Source: Labrys wisconsinensis
GTDB lineage: Bacteria > Pseudomonadota > Alphaproteobacteria > Rhizobiales > Labraceae
DNA: 64,000 bases
Direction of reading: 5' to 3'
Assembly: GCF_030814995.1 (NCBI RefSeq)
Contig: NZ_JAUSVX010000003.1
Location: forward strand, 248,001-312,000
Position 1 is the stretch's first letter. Each line of letters starts with the position of its first letter. A model generated the notes under the pieces. That model had not been told where the DNA came from. It did not search any database and saw only the letters and a program-made list of their open reading frames with translations. Shown here one piece after another: positions 44,134 through 52,632 of this stretch. The position numbers and the translations under genes were made by a program.

Positions 44134-45047
44134 CGGCGCGGGTCATGTGCGTCGGCGGCGCGGTGATCGACCTCATCTATGAGGTCGACGCCCTGCCTTC
44201 GCAGGACGGGAAGATGCTTGCCCTCTCCTATCGCGAGAGCGGCGGCGGCATGGCGGCCAACGCCGCCGTGATTGTCGCCCGCCTCGGCGGCGAGGCAGCC
44301 TGGTGCGGGCGGCTCGGCGACGACGACAAGGGACGCCGGATCCTTGACGGCCTTCGGCAGGAGAAGGTCGACGTGCGCCACGCGCGGCTCGTGGCTGGGG
44401 TCCAGTCGTCTCATTCCATCGTCCTCGTCGATGGCGAGGGCAACCGGGCCATCATCATCTATCGTTCCGACGCCTTCGAGCCCGATACGACGTGGCTGCC
44501 GATCTCGAGCATCCTCCAGGCCGACGCGATCGTCGCCGACAACCGCTGGGTCGAGGGCGCCAGCCTGGTTCTTTCGGCGGCGCGCCAACACGGCAAGCCC
44601 GCGGTTCTCGACGCGGACACGGCGACGGACAGGGCGACGCTGACCGCAGTCAGGGCGGCCTCCCACGCGATCTTTTCGACGCCAGGATTAGCCGGCCTGT
44701 ACGGCACCCCGAATCCCGGCGAAGGCCTTCGCCAGGCGTCCCGGGACTGTCCCTTCGTAGCGGTGACCATGGGCGGCTCGGGCGTGATGTGGATCGACAG
44801 CGGCGGCATGGCGCGGTCGATGCCCGCCTTTCCAATCGGCGCGGTCGAGACAGTCGGAGCCGGGGATATTTTCCACGGCGCCTTCGCGCTGGCTCTCGTC
44901 GAAACCCGCGACGAAGTGGCCGCGCTCCGCTTCGCCTCCGCCACCGCCGCACTCAAGTGCATGGGAAGGGGTGGGCGGGCGAGCTTTCCCGACCGTGCGG
45001 CAGTCGAGAAATTCCTGAACCAGCATCCGCCCGAAGCAAGGGCATAG
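44130..45047 (+). CDS. PfkB-family sugar kinase, YihV-like (6-deoxy-6-sulfofructose kinase type)
   Basis: 305 residues. The PfkB signatures RESGGGMAANAAVIVARLGG and TVGAGDIFHGAFALALVETR (catalytic D246) are intact. The whole protein tracks E. coli YihV as I remember it: LPSQDGK (K28, aligning with YihV K27), GRLGDDDKGRRIL, SSHSIVLVD, VADNRW (R139, with YihV R138), FSTPGLAGLYG, RFASATAALKCMGRGGRASFPD. Of the three residues reported to hold the sulfonate in YihV, Lys and Arg are kept but the Asn position is Ile110. It would phosphorylate a 6-modified fructose at O1 for the YihT-like aldolase. Confidence 0.82.
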   Translation: MTARVMCVGGAVIDLIYEVDALPSQDGKMLALSYRESGGGMAANAAVIVARLGGEAAWCGRLGDDDKGRRILDGLRQEKVDVRHARLVAGVQSSHSIVLVDGEGNRAIIIYRSDAFEPDTTWLPISSILQADAIVADNRWVEGASLVLSAARQHGKPAVLDADTATDRATLTAVRAASHAIFSTPGLAGLYGTPNPGEGLRQASRDCPFVAVTMGGSGVMWIDSGGMARSMPAFPIGAVETVGAGDIFHGAFALALVETRDEVAALRFASATAALKCMGRGGRASFPDRAAVEKFLNQHPPEARA

Positions 45048-45096
45048 GGCCCGGGCCGAGACGGCGCCGGGACTTGCAAGAACGCCAGGAGGAGAA

Positions 45097-45831
45097 ATGC
45101 CCGAAAACTCGGTCGATGCCCTGGGAGCGCTCATCCGGCAGATGCGATCGGTCGATCTCGCGCCGAAGCTCGAGCGCGGAATACCGAAGTTTCCCACGCA
45201 CCCGCACATGGTGATCGACCCGACCGTGGTCCACAGGCGGGACGGATACTATTGCCAGTCGATCTCGATGGCCGAGCACACGGGCTGCCACTGCGATGCT
45301 CCCGCCCATATCCACGCCGACCGCATGCATGAGACGATCGAAACGTTCCCGGCCGACTGCCTCATCTCGACCGCCAGGGTCTACGACTTCTCGGGTCGGG
45401 ATTGGCAGCCGGGGGAAATGCTGACCCGGGCCGACATCCTCGATTTCGAGACAGAGCACGGAGCACCGGCAGGCCCCGGCGACATTGCACTCGTCAATTT
45501 CGGCTGGCTGAAGCGCTACTGGCACGTCGATGAGCGCGCTCACTTCTATGCGAAGAACCAGCCAGGCATGGACGAGGGCGTGGCGAGCCTATTCCGCGAG
45601 CGCGGGGTCCGGGCGGTCGGCGCGGACACCATTGCCTGCGAGATCGCCACCGTCGACGGAGTCCTCGGCGACGACCCGGGTCACGGCCGCCACTGGCTGC
45701 CCCATGGAATCCTGATCCTGGAATGCGTCGCGCGGATGGAGCTGCTGCCCCGCAGCTGCTTCCTGTTCGCGGCTCCGCTACCCATCGAGAACGGTTCGGG
45801 GTCGCCGCTGCGGCCCGTCGCGTTCTTCTGA
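45097..45831 (+). CDS. Cyclase-family metal-dependent hydrolase
   Basis: 244 residues of the kynurenine formamidase/cyclase family (PF04199 type). The metal motif HTGCHCDAPAHIHAD corresponds to the family's HxGTHxDxPxH, and a second conserved block GADTIACEI is present. Such enzymes hydrolyse amides, formamides or ring lactam/lactone-like bonds with zinc or manganese. It lies 49 bases after the YihV-like kinase and 55 bases before an SDR, in the same operon. A lactonase-like step on an oxidised sugar is conceivable, but no known sulfosugar route uses this family as far as I know. Confidence 0.78.
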   Translation: MPENSVDALGALIRQMRSVDLAPKLERGIPKFPTHPHMVIDPTVVHRRDGYYCQSISMAEHTGCHCDAPAHIHADRMHETIETFPADCLISTARVYDFSGRDWQPGEMLTRADILDFETEHGAPAGPGDIALVNFGWLKRYWHVDERAHFYAKNQPGMDEGVASLFRERGVRAVGADTIACEIATVDGVLGDDPGHGRHWLPHGILILECVARMELLPRSCFLFAAPLPIENGSGSPLRPVAFF

Positions 45832-45886
45832 AACGAAAGACAACCGCGACCGACTTCGATCATCGACCAACTCAGAGAACCAGGAC

Positions 45887-46609
45887 ATGACAAACACGCC
45901 GAGCTTCAGCGTCGCGGGCAAGACCGTGCTCATCACCGGTGGTTCCGGGGGGATCGGGGGTGCCTTTGCCAAGGCGTTCCTCGACCATGGCGCGAGCGTG
46001 ATCGTCGCTGACCTGGTGATGCCCAAGGGCACTATCGACCAGCGCATCCGCTACGAGATCCTCGACGTGCGCGAAGACGCAGGCGTCGAGGATCTCGCCG
46101 GGAGGGTCGGCACGCTCGACGTGGTCATCCACTGCGCCGGTCGCCTGGTTCGCTGGGAGGAGTACAGGCCCGAGGTCTTCAAGGAGATCATCGACATCCA
46201 TCTCGTCGGGAACCTCAGGCTGGCGAACGCTTTCCGCCCCCACCTGAAGGCGACCAAGGGCTGCCTGATCAACATCGGCTCGATGTATTCGTTCTTCGGA
46301 GCGCCGCAGGTTCCGGCCTACGCGGCGGCCAAGACGGCGATCGTCTCGCTTACCAAGTCCCTCGCGATCTCGTTCGCGGCCGACGGCATAAGGGTCAACG
46401 CGATCGCCCCCGGGTGGATCAAGACTGAAATCAGCCGCGGGGGGCGGGAGAACCCGGAGTTCAATGCCAAAGTCGTCGCCCGCATTCCCGGCGGCGAGTG
46501 GGCGGAGCCGGAGGACCTGGCGGGTACGGCCATCTTCCTCGCCTCCGCGGCGTCATCCCTTATCAACGGCGTGACCATTCCGGTCGACGGCGGCTACCTG
46601 GCGAGCTGA
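45887..46609 (+). CDS. Short-chain dehydrogenase/reductase (SDR)
   Basis: 240 residues. LITGGSGGIGGAFAKAFLDHG, catalytic Ser in INIGSMYSFFG, Tyr/Lys in AYAAAKTAIVSL, APGWIKTEIS and the terminal NGVTIPVDGGYLAS are complete. Classical SDRs act as sugar 1-dehydrogenases in sulfo-Entner-Doudoroff and related routes, so it could oxidise the imported sugar at C1 or handle a downstream aldehyde; neither is proven. Last intact gene of the cluster; a broken aldehyde dehydrogenase overlaps its final codons. Confidence 0.83.
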   Translation: MTNTPSFSVAGKTVLITGGSGGIGGAFAKAFLDHGASVIVADLVMPKGTIDQRIRYEILDVREDAGVEDLAGRVGTLDVVIHCAGRLVRWEEYRPEVFKEIIDIHLVGNLRLANAFRPHLKATKGCLINIGSMYSFFGAPQVPAYAAAKTAIVSLTKSLAISFAADGIRVNAIAPGWIKTEISRGGRENPEFNAKVVARIPGGEWAEPEDLAGTAIFLASAASSLINGVTIPVDGGYLAS

Positions 46610-46922
46610 TCGAGGATCATCGCGACGCCCTTGCCGAGCTGCCGACGCGGGATCAGGGCAAGTCCTTGGCGGAGTCGAAGGGCGAGATCGGCGTGAGCGC
46701 CGCCTATATCCCATGGCTCGGAGAGGGGGCGCGGCGAATTTGCGCGACGTGCCCTCATCCTCCTGGCCGGGCCGTCGGATCACCGCCGCCAAGGAACCGA
46801 TCGGCGTAGTCAGTGCGATCGCTCCGTCGACGTTTCCCTCGTCCACGCTGGCCCGGAAGATCGGCCCGGCGCTGGCTGCAGGTTGCACGGTCGTCGCGAA
46901 ACCTTCCATGACCCGATTCTAA
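46603..46922 (+). pseudogene. Truncated, frameshifted aldehyde dehydrogenase (succinate/sulfolactaldehyde dehydrogenase-like)
   Basis: Frame 1 from 46603 reads ELIEDHRDALAELPTRDQGKSLAESKGEIGVSAAYIPWLGE-type sequence, matching residues about 60-105 of GabD-like enzymes. Around 46735-46750 the match jumps to another frame: WPGRRITAAKEPIGVVSAIAPSTFPS, then ARKIGPALAAGCTVVAKPSM, which is the NAD-binding region up to about residue 180. The N-terminus and the C-terminal two thirds, with the catalytic cysteine, are absent. It cannot be functional. Since sulfolactaldehyde dehydrogenases are of this family, it may be the lost last step of the cluster. Confidence 0.75.
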
Positions 46923-47064
46923 TGTCAGACTCGAGCATATCCTCGCAATCTCCTATCAGATAACCGTGAATTGTCTTCCTCTCGCGAGAACCGTCGAGCG
47001 AGGGACGGCAGGTGCCGCCGCGGCGGATGCAACCGCCCGGACGCCGGGCCGTACTCCGCCACAA

Positions 47065-47094
47065 CTGGTATGATGACGTGACTTGCACGTCATC
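47065..47094 (+). promoter_or_regulatory. Putative GntR operator upstream of the apionate-type transporter operon
   Basis: CTGGTATGATGA (47065-47076) occurs again, inverted, at 52633-52644 before the GntR and OiaX-like genes. It overlaps an inverted repeat GATGACGT (47072-47079) / ACGTCATC (47087-47094). It lies about 90 bases before the binding-protein start, a normal promoter distance. The remaining 46923-47064 sequence holds nothing that I can identify. Confidence 0.5.
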
Positions 47095-47166
47095 GTCTCC
47101 TGTGGCATGGGTGCGGTCCGTCGTTCACGAGCCCGCCAAAGCGGGTCGTCACCGGGAGGAAACAAC

Positions 47167-48195
47167 ATGATCTTCAGTCGCATGACGCTGGTTCGCGGCG
47201 TGGCGGCCCTCGCCCTGGCCGGCGGCCTCGCCGGGCCGGCGCTGGCATCGGCCGACAAGCCGGTGATCGCGCTCTCCAACGCCTATTTCGGCAACACCTG
47301 GCGCCACCAGATGGTCGACGCCTTCGAGGCGGCGGCCAAGAAGGCCAAGGCCGACGGCACCATCGCCGACTACATCATCATGAACGGCGACGGCAGCGTC
47401 GCCCAGCAGAACAGCCAGATCGCCGAGCTCATCCTCAAGGGCGTCGACGCCATCGCCGTCGACGCGGCCTCCGAGACGGCCGTGAACGGCGTCATCGCCA
47501 AGGCCTGCGCCGCCGGCATCAAGGTCGTGTCCTTCGATTCCGTCGCGTCCTCGCCCTGCAACTACCAGCTCAACTTCGACTTCAAGGGCTACAAGAAGGA
47601 GCAGGCCGAGTGGGTGTTCAAGACGCTCGGCGGCAAGGGCAACATCATCCAGGTGCGTGGCGTCAAGGGTTCGGCGCCCGACAACGACATGTATAATTCC
47701 CAGGCTGAGGTCCTGAAGAACTACCCGGACATCAAGGTGGTGGCGACCGTCTACGGCCAGGCGACCGCCTCGGTGGCGCAGTCGGCCATCGCCAACGTGC
47801 TTCCGAGCCTGCCGCATGTCGACGCCGTGCTCGGCCAGGGCGGCAGCGACGATTTCGGCATCGCCCAGGCCTTCGACCAGTTCGGCGGTCCCTACAAGGA
47901 CAAGCCGCCGATCATCGAGGGCGGCGGCTCCACCGACTTCGTCAAATGGTGGGCCGGCAAGGCGGCGAGCGGCTATTCCACCATCTCGATGAACACCACC
48001 CCGGGCATCGGCGGCGCCGCCTTCTATCTCGCCCTGGCGCTGGTCAAGGGCGCCGAGGCGCCGAAGCTGATGATCATGCCGGTCGCCACCATCACCGCCG
48101 ACAACCTGAAGGACTATGCCGACCTGCCCTCCGGCCAGATCGTCAGCCCGACCTATTCGGCCGAATGGGTCGAGAAGAATCTCTTGAAGAAGTGA
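47167..48195 (+). CDS. Periplasmic sugar-binding protein (ribose-type, Peripla_BP_4)
   Basis: 342 residues. Signal peptide RMTLVRGVAALALAGGLAGPALASAD; mature part VIALSNAYFGNTWRHQMVDAFEAAA and SQIAELILKGVDAIAVDAAS are typical of RbsB/XylF-class proteins. The ATG at 47167 follows GGGAGGAAAC. It heads the operon with a fused ATPase-permease and a second permease. The later genes degrade 3-oxo-isoapionate, so the ligand is probably apiose, apionate or a related branched sugar acid (inference). Confidence 0.87.
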   Translation: MIFSRMTLVRGVAALALAGGLAGPALASADKPVIALSNAYFGNTWRHQMVDAFEAAAKKAKADGTIADYIIMNGDGSVAQQNSQIAELILKGVDAIAVDAASETAVNGVIAKACAAGIKVVSFDSVASSPCNYQLNFDFKGYKKEQAEWVFKTLGGKGNIIQVRGVKGSAPDNDMYNSQAEVLKNYPDIKVVATVYGQATASVAQSAIANVLPSLPHVDAVLGQGGSDDFGIAQAFDQFGGPYKDKPPIIEGGGSTDFVKWWAGKAASGYSTISMNTTPGIGGAAFYLALALVKGAEAPKLMIMPVATITADNLKDYADLPSGQIVSPTYSAEWVEKNLLKK

Positions 48196-48280
48196 GCCCG
48201 GGAACGGCGACACGCCATGGCCGCCGGGGGCGCCCTCGCCCCCCGACGGCTCCAGTTCCCGCGCCGGGAGGCAGATATTC

Positions 48281-50767
48281 ATGGCCGCATCCGGTCTGAG
48301 CGTTTCGGATAGTCCGGCCGAGGCCTCGCCCGCCGCTGCCGCACCGGTGGTCAGCCTCGTCGGCATCACCAAGGCCTTCGGGCCGACGCTCGCCAATTGC
48401 GACGTCTCCCTCGCCATCGCCCGCGGCGACGTGGTCGGCCTGGTCGGCGGCAACGGCGCCGGCAAGAGCACGCTGATGCGGGCCCTGTGCGGCGTCGCGC
48501 GGCCGGATTCCGGCACCATCGCCTTCGGCGGCGAGGCGCTCTCCTTCGATGCCTACGACACCGGGCAGGCGCAGGCGCGCGGCATCCGCATCGTGCACCA
48601 GGAATTGTCGCTGTGCGCCAATCTCAGCGTCGCCGAGAACTTCTTCCTGGAGGCGCCGGAGGCCGCGCGCCCCAGGCCCGGCTGGCGCGCCGCCTATCGC
48701 GGCCGCGCCCGCGCGGCGCTCGACGCCGTCTTCCCCGGCAACGGCATCGATGTCGACCGCGAGGTCGGACAATTGCCGATCGGCGAGCGCCAGATGGTCG
48801 AGATCGCCCGCGCCGTGGCGACGCCGGGCGTGCGCCTGGTCATCCTGGACGAGCCGACCTCCTCGCTCGGCCTGGAACGCAGCCGCCAGCTGCGCGGCTT
48901 CATCCATGCGCGGGCGGCCGAGGGCCTCGCCTTCATCTTCATCAGCCACAAGCTGTTCGAGATCATCGACGTCGCCAATCGCGTCGCCGTGCTGCGCAAC
49001 GGCCGGCTGATCTGGGAGGGTGAGACGGGGCGGACCACGGTCCCCGACCTGGTGCGGCTGATGGGCGGCGAGGCCGCCGCCCATGACGGCCGGCCCCACC
49101 GCGCCCGCGCCGCGCCCGGCGACGTGCTGGTGCGTCTGAGCGGCGACGTCACGGCCGCGCTCGGCCGGGATGTCGAGCTGCGCCGGGGCGAGATCGTCGG
49201 CCTGGCAGGCCTGGAAGGCAGCGGCCAGAAGGTGCTGCTGCACAACGTCTTTGCGCCGGGTCGCGCCGACAGTGCCGGGGTGAGGCGCCTGGCGCCGGCG
49301 GCCTTCGTCTCCGGCGACCGCCAGCGCGAGGGCGTGTTTCCACTCTGGACGGTGCTCGCCAATATCGGCCTCGCCCGCATCGCCGGGGGCGCCGGCCTCG
49401 AGCTCCTGTCGCAGACGGCCGAGCAGGCCGCCGCCCGCCCGGCGGCCGAGCGCCTGCGCCTCGATGCCGATCGGCTCGCCTCCAACATCCTCGACCTCAG
49501 CGGCGGCAACCAGCAGAAGGCGCTCGTCGCCCGGGCTTTGGCCTGCGACGCGCCGATCATCCTCCTGGACGATCCGACCCGCGGCGTCGACGTCGCCGCC
49601 AAGCGCGACTTCTACGCCGTCACCCGCGACATCGCCGAGGCCGACCGGCTGGTGCTCTGGCACTCGACGGAAGACCTGGAATTCCTCGAATGCGACCGCG
49701 TGCTGGTGTTCGCCAATGGCCGCATCGTCCGCGACCTCGGGCCGGGCGAGATCAGCGAGCAGGCGATCGTCGACGCCTCGTTCACGCCCGCCGATGCGGG
49801 CGCGCCCGCCGCGGCCGCGGCCCGGCATCACGACGGCTCCCGCGCCTGGGCCGGGCGCCTGGTCGGCGCCGCGCCATTCCTCAGCCTGGCGCTGGTGCTG
49901 GCGGTCATGGTGCTGGCCAATCCGCGCACCGCCTCGGTGTTCGGCCTCGACCTCCTCCTGATGCCTGCCGTGCCGCTGGTGCTGGTGGCGCTCGGGCAGA
50001 TGTTCGTGATCGGCGGCAGCGAGATCGACCTCGGCGCCGGCGCCTTCGCCGGCCTCGCCAACGTGATCAGCGCCACGCTGCTGTTCGACACGCCCGCGTT
50101 CGGCCTCGTCGCCCTCGCCGGCACGCTGGTCCTCTATGGCGTGCTCGGCGCGGTGATCCAGCTGCGCCGGATCCCGGCCATCGTGGTGACGCTCGGCGCC
50201 TCCTTCATCTGGACAGGCCTGGCCTACACGCTGCAGCCGACGCCCGGCGGTGCCAGCCCGGACTGGCTGACCGCCCTGTTCGCCTGGTCGGTGCCCGGCG
50301 TGCCGAGCTCGCTGCTGATCATCGGCCTGATCGCCATCCTCGCGCTGACCATCGATCGCTCGCCCCTCGGCGTGACGCTGCGGGCCTTCGGCAACAATCC
50401 GGCGGCCATGGCGCGCGGCGGCTGGCCGGCGCCGACCTATGCGGCGATCCGCTATGTCCTCGCCGGGCTGTTCGGCATGGCGGCCGGCCTGTCACTGACC
50501 GCCATCAACACCGCCAGCGACTTCAACGCCGGCAGCACCTACACCCTGCTCGGCGTCGCCGCCGCGGTGATCGGCGGCTGCAGCCTGATCGGCGGCCGGA
50601 TCTCGGCGCCGGGCGTGGTCGCCGGCGCCGTCACCCTGTCGCTGATCGGCGCCCTGCTCGGCATGCTCGGCGTCAGCTCGGACTTCAATGCCGCGGTCCA
50701 GGGCATTCTCCTGCTGGCGATCCTGGCGATGCGCACGGCCGTGGCCCATGGGAGGGACGAGGAATGA
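48281..50767 (+). CDS. Fused ribose-type ABC ATPase and permease (RbsA-RbsC fusion)
   Basis: 828 residues in one uninterrupted frame. Residues about 22-500 are a double RbsA ATPase: Walker A VGGNGAGKSTLMRAL, degenerate first signature LPIGERQMVEIARAV, LVILDEPTSSLG, then second half with GLEGSGQKVLL and LSGGNQQKALVARALACDAPIILLDDPTRGVD-type motifs. After a linker (about 500-525) residues 525-828 form a complete RbsC-like permease (FVIGGSEIDLGAGAFAGLANV, ATPase-contact GNNPAAMARGGW). In most bacteria these are separate proteins. The stop overlaps the start of a second permease, so the channel is probably a heterodimer with the fused half. Confidence 0.88.
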   Translation: MAASGLSVSDSPAEASPAAAAPVVSLVGITKAFGPTLANCDVSLAIARGDVVGLVGGNGAGKSTLMRALCGVARPDSGTIAFGGEALSFDAYDTGQAQARGIRIVHQELSLCANLSVAENFFLEAPEAARPRPGWRAAYRGRARAALDAVFPGNGIDVDREVGQLPIGERQMVEIARAVATPGVRLVILDEPTSSLGLERSRQLRGFIHARAAEGLAFIFISHKLFEIIDVANRVAVLRNGRLIWEGETGRTTVPDLVRLMGGEAAAHDGRPHRARAAPGDVLVRLSGDVTAALGRDVELRRGEIVGLAGLEGSGQKVLLHNVFAPGRADSAGVRRLAPAAFVSGDRQREGVFPLWTVLANIGLARIAGGAGLELLSQTAEQAAARPAAERLRLDADRLASNILDLSGGNQQKALVARALACDAPIILLDDPTRGVDVAAKRDFYAVTRDIAEADRLVLWHSTEDLEFLECDRVLVFANGRIVRDLGPGEISEQAIVDASFTPADAGAPAAAAARHHDGSRAWAGRLVGAAPFLSLALVLAVMVLANPRTASVFGLDLLLMPAVPLVLVALGQMFVIGGSEIDLGAGAFAGLANVISATLLFDTPAFGLVALAGTLVLYGVLGAVIQLRRIPAIVVTLGASFIWTGLAYTLQPTPGGASPDWLTALFAWSVPGVPSSLLIIGLIAILALTIDRSPLGVTLRAFGNNPAAMARGGWPAPTYAAIRYVLAGLFGMAAGLSLTAINTASDFNAGSTYTLLGVAAAVIGGCSLIGGRISAPGVVAGAVTLSLIGALLGMLGVSSDFNAAVQGILLLAILAMRTAVAHGRDEE

Positions 50768-51759
50768 ACGCCTGGCACGCCGCCTTCCTCGACTGGTCCG
50801 GCCGCAACCGCTGGGTCTGGTCGGCGATCGGCATCCTCATCCTGTGGGCGGTGCTGTCGCTGGTCACCAGCCAGGTCTCGCTCTCCAGCCTGTCCGGCGT
50901 GGCGGTCTCGGCCTCCTTCCTCACCCTGATCGCCCTCGGGCAGACCGCCGTGGTGACGACCGGGCGCGGCAATGTCGATCTGTCCATCGCCAGCGTCATG
51001 ACGCTGAGCGCCTATTGCGCCCTCATCGTCGTCGGCGGCCAGGACGGGCGGCTGCCGTTCGGCCTCGCCGCCACGCTCGGCCTCGGCCTTGCCGTCGGCG
51101 GCATCAACGCCGCGCTGGTGGTCATCGCCCGCATCCCGGCGATCATCGCGACGCTCGCGACCGGCTATGTGCTGGCGACCGCCACGCTGCTCGCCAACCG
51201 CGCCATCCCGGGCTTCGCCATTGCGCCGACGCTGCGCAGCGTGGCGACGGAGCGTGTCGGCGGCATGCCGATCATGGTGATGCTCGCGGTCGTGACGGTG
51301 GGCCTCGCCACCATCCTGTTCAACCGCACCGCCTATGGCCGGACCCTGTCGGCCGTGGGCCAGAACCTGCGGGCCGCGCGCCTCTCCGGCGTGCGCACCG
51401 GGCGGGTGGTGGCGAGCGCCTTCGTCGCGAGCTCCGTGCTGGCGGCCTTTACCGGCCTCTTGCTCGGCGCCTATGTCGGCGGCGCCTTCCTGGAGATGGG
51501 CCAGCCCTATCTCCTGCAGTCGCTCGGCGCGGTGGTGCTCGGCGGCACCCTGATCTTCGGCGGATCGGCCACGGCGCTCGGCACGATGCTCGGCAGCGTG
51601 CTCCTGATCCTCATCGTCACCACCATGCAGATCGCCGGGCTGCCGCCGGGCACGCAGGACATGGTCCAGGGCGTCGTCATCATCGCCGTGCTGGCCATGG
51701 CGGGAGGCTCCGTGATCCGCCGGCGGTCCAGGGCGCGCCTGGCCGGCGGCCGGGCCTGA
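50764..51759 (+). CDS. Ribose-type ABC transporter permease (RbsC-like)
   Basis: 331 residues. Family motif TTGRGNVDLSIASVMTLSAY replaces the usual GGIDLSVGS, coupling region GQNLRAARLSGVRTGRVVAS, and C-terminal QSLGAVVLGGTLIFGGSATALGT. About eight hydrophobic segments. Overlaps the fused ATPase-permease gene by 4 bases (ATGA). Together the three genes give one binding protein, one ATPase chain and two permease domains. Confidence 0.88.
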   Translation: MNAWHAAFLDWSGRNRWVWSAIGILILWAVLSLVTSQVSLSSLSGVAVSASFLTLIALGQTAVVTTGRGNVDLSIASVMTLSAYCALIVVGGQDGRLPFGLAATLGLGLAVGGINAALVVIARIPAIIATLATGYVLATATLLANRAIPGFAIAPTLRSVATERVGGMPIMVMLAVVTVGLATILFNRTAYGRTLSAVGQNLRAARLSGVRTGRVVASAFVASSVLAAFTGLLLGAYVGGAFLEMGQPYLLQSLGAVVLGGTLIFGGSATALGTMLGSVLLILIVTTMQIAGLPPGTQDMVQGVVIIAVLAMAGGSVIRRRSRARLAGGRA

Positions 51760-51768
51760 TGCGGCGGC

Positions 51769-52560
51769 TCAGCCGGCCTGGTGGATGTACAGGCTGGCGG
51801 AGCGGTCGAGATGCTTGACCATCGCCTGCTCGGCCGCGTCGGCGTCGTGCGCGGCGATGTGGCGGAGGATCTCCTCGTGCTCGGTGAGCGTGTACTTCTC
51901 CTTGCCGGTCCAGATCAGCATGTCGGTGTGGTATTGCCGGAGCCAGCCCAGCATCGCCTCGCTGACCGCCTCGAAGATCGGATTGCCCGATACGGCGGCG
52001 ATCTGGGTGTGGAAGCGCATGTCGGCGGTGATGAAGGCTTCGGCCTCCCCCAGGCTCTGGCGCTGGCGCTCCAGGGTCGCGCGCAGGCCCTCGACCTCGC
52101 GCGCGCTCGCCTTCTTGGCCGCATCGCGCACCATGCCGCGCTCGAAGAAGCGCCGGGCCTCCTTGAGATGCTCCAGCGAATCGCGCGAGGTCGCCAGCAT
52201 GATGTGGGCGGACTGGTCGACCTGCTGGAAGATGGATCGCGCGGTCAGGAGCCGCACCTTGGCCCGCTCGCCGTGCGAGATGGTGAGGAGGCCGATCTTG
52301 CTCAGTGCCTGCATGGCTTCGCGGATGGCAGGACGTCCGACGCCGAAGCGCTCCATCAGGTCGCGCTCGGACGGCATGGCGTCGCCGGGCTGCAGGTCGC
52401 CGCTGGTGATCATCAGCTTCAGGCGGTCGAACACCTCGTCCGAGAGCTTGCGGCGGACGATGGGATCGGAAGCTGAGGCCATGGGCGGAGGGTCCGATGC
52501 GGTGAGGTCGTCTGCAACCGGGGAACGGCGCAGGATAGGCGGCCTCCGCGCCGATGTCAT
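51769..52560 (-). CDS. GntR-family transcriptional regulator (FCD domain)
   Basis: 263 residues from ATG at 52560; ATG at 52482 (MASASDPIVRRKLSDEV) begins closer to the conserved domain and may be correct. Winged helix: DEVFDRLKLMITSGDLQPGDAMPSERDLMERFGVGRPAIREAMQALSKIGLL; FCD domain: RFFERGMVRDAAKK, DMRFHTQIAAVSGNPIFEAV and EHEEILRHIAAHDADAAEQAMVKHL with the expected metal histidines. It lies convergent to the transporter operon and divergent from the OiaX-like gene, with the CTGGTATGATGA motif in front of both units. Confidence 0.88.
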   Translation of the reverse strand: MTSARRPPILRRSPVADDLTASDPPPMASASDPIVRRKLSDEVFDRLKLMITSGDLQPGDAMPSERDLMERFGVGRPAIREAMQALSKIGLLTISHGERAKVRLLTARSIFQQVDQSAHIMLATSRDSLEHLKEARRFFERGMVRDAAKKASAREVEGLRATLERQRQSLGEAEAFITADMRFHTQIAAVSGNPIFEAVSEAMLGWLRQYHTDMLIWTGKEKYTLTEHEEILRHIAAHDADAAEQAMVKHLDRSASLYIHQAG

Positions 52561-52632
52561 CGGCGCCCGGGCTGCAAGTCAAGACGCCCTGCGCCCGGCT
52601 CGTCGCTTGATTTCCGTTGTCATAAGTTATAC

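Noticed and set aside
46923-47166. A small coding gene or riboswitch before the sugar-binding protein
   Set aside because: No open frame with a ribosome site; a CCCGC/GCGGG hairpin near 47130 is too short and unsupported to call a riboswitch.
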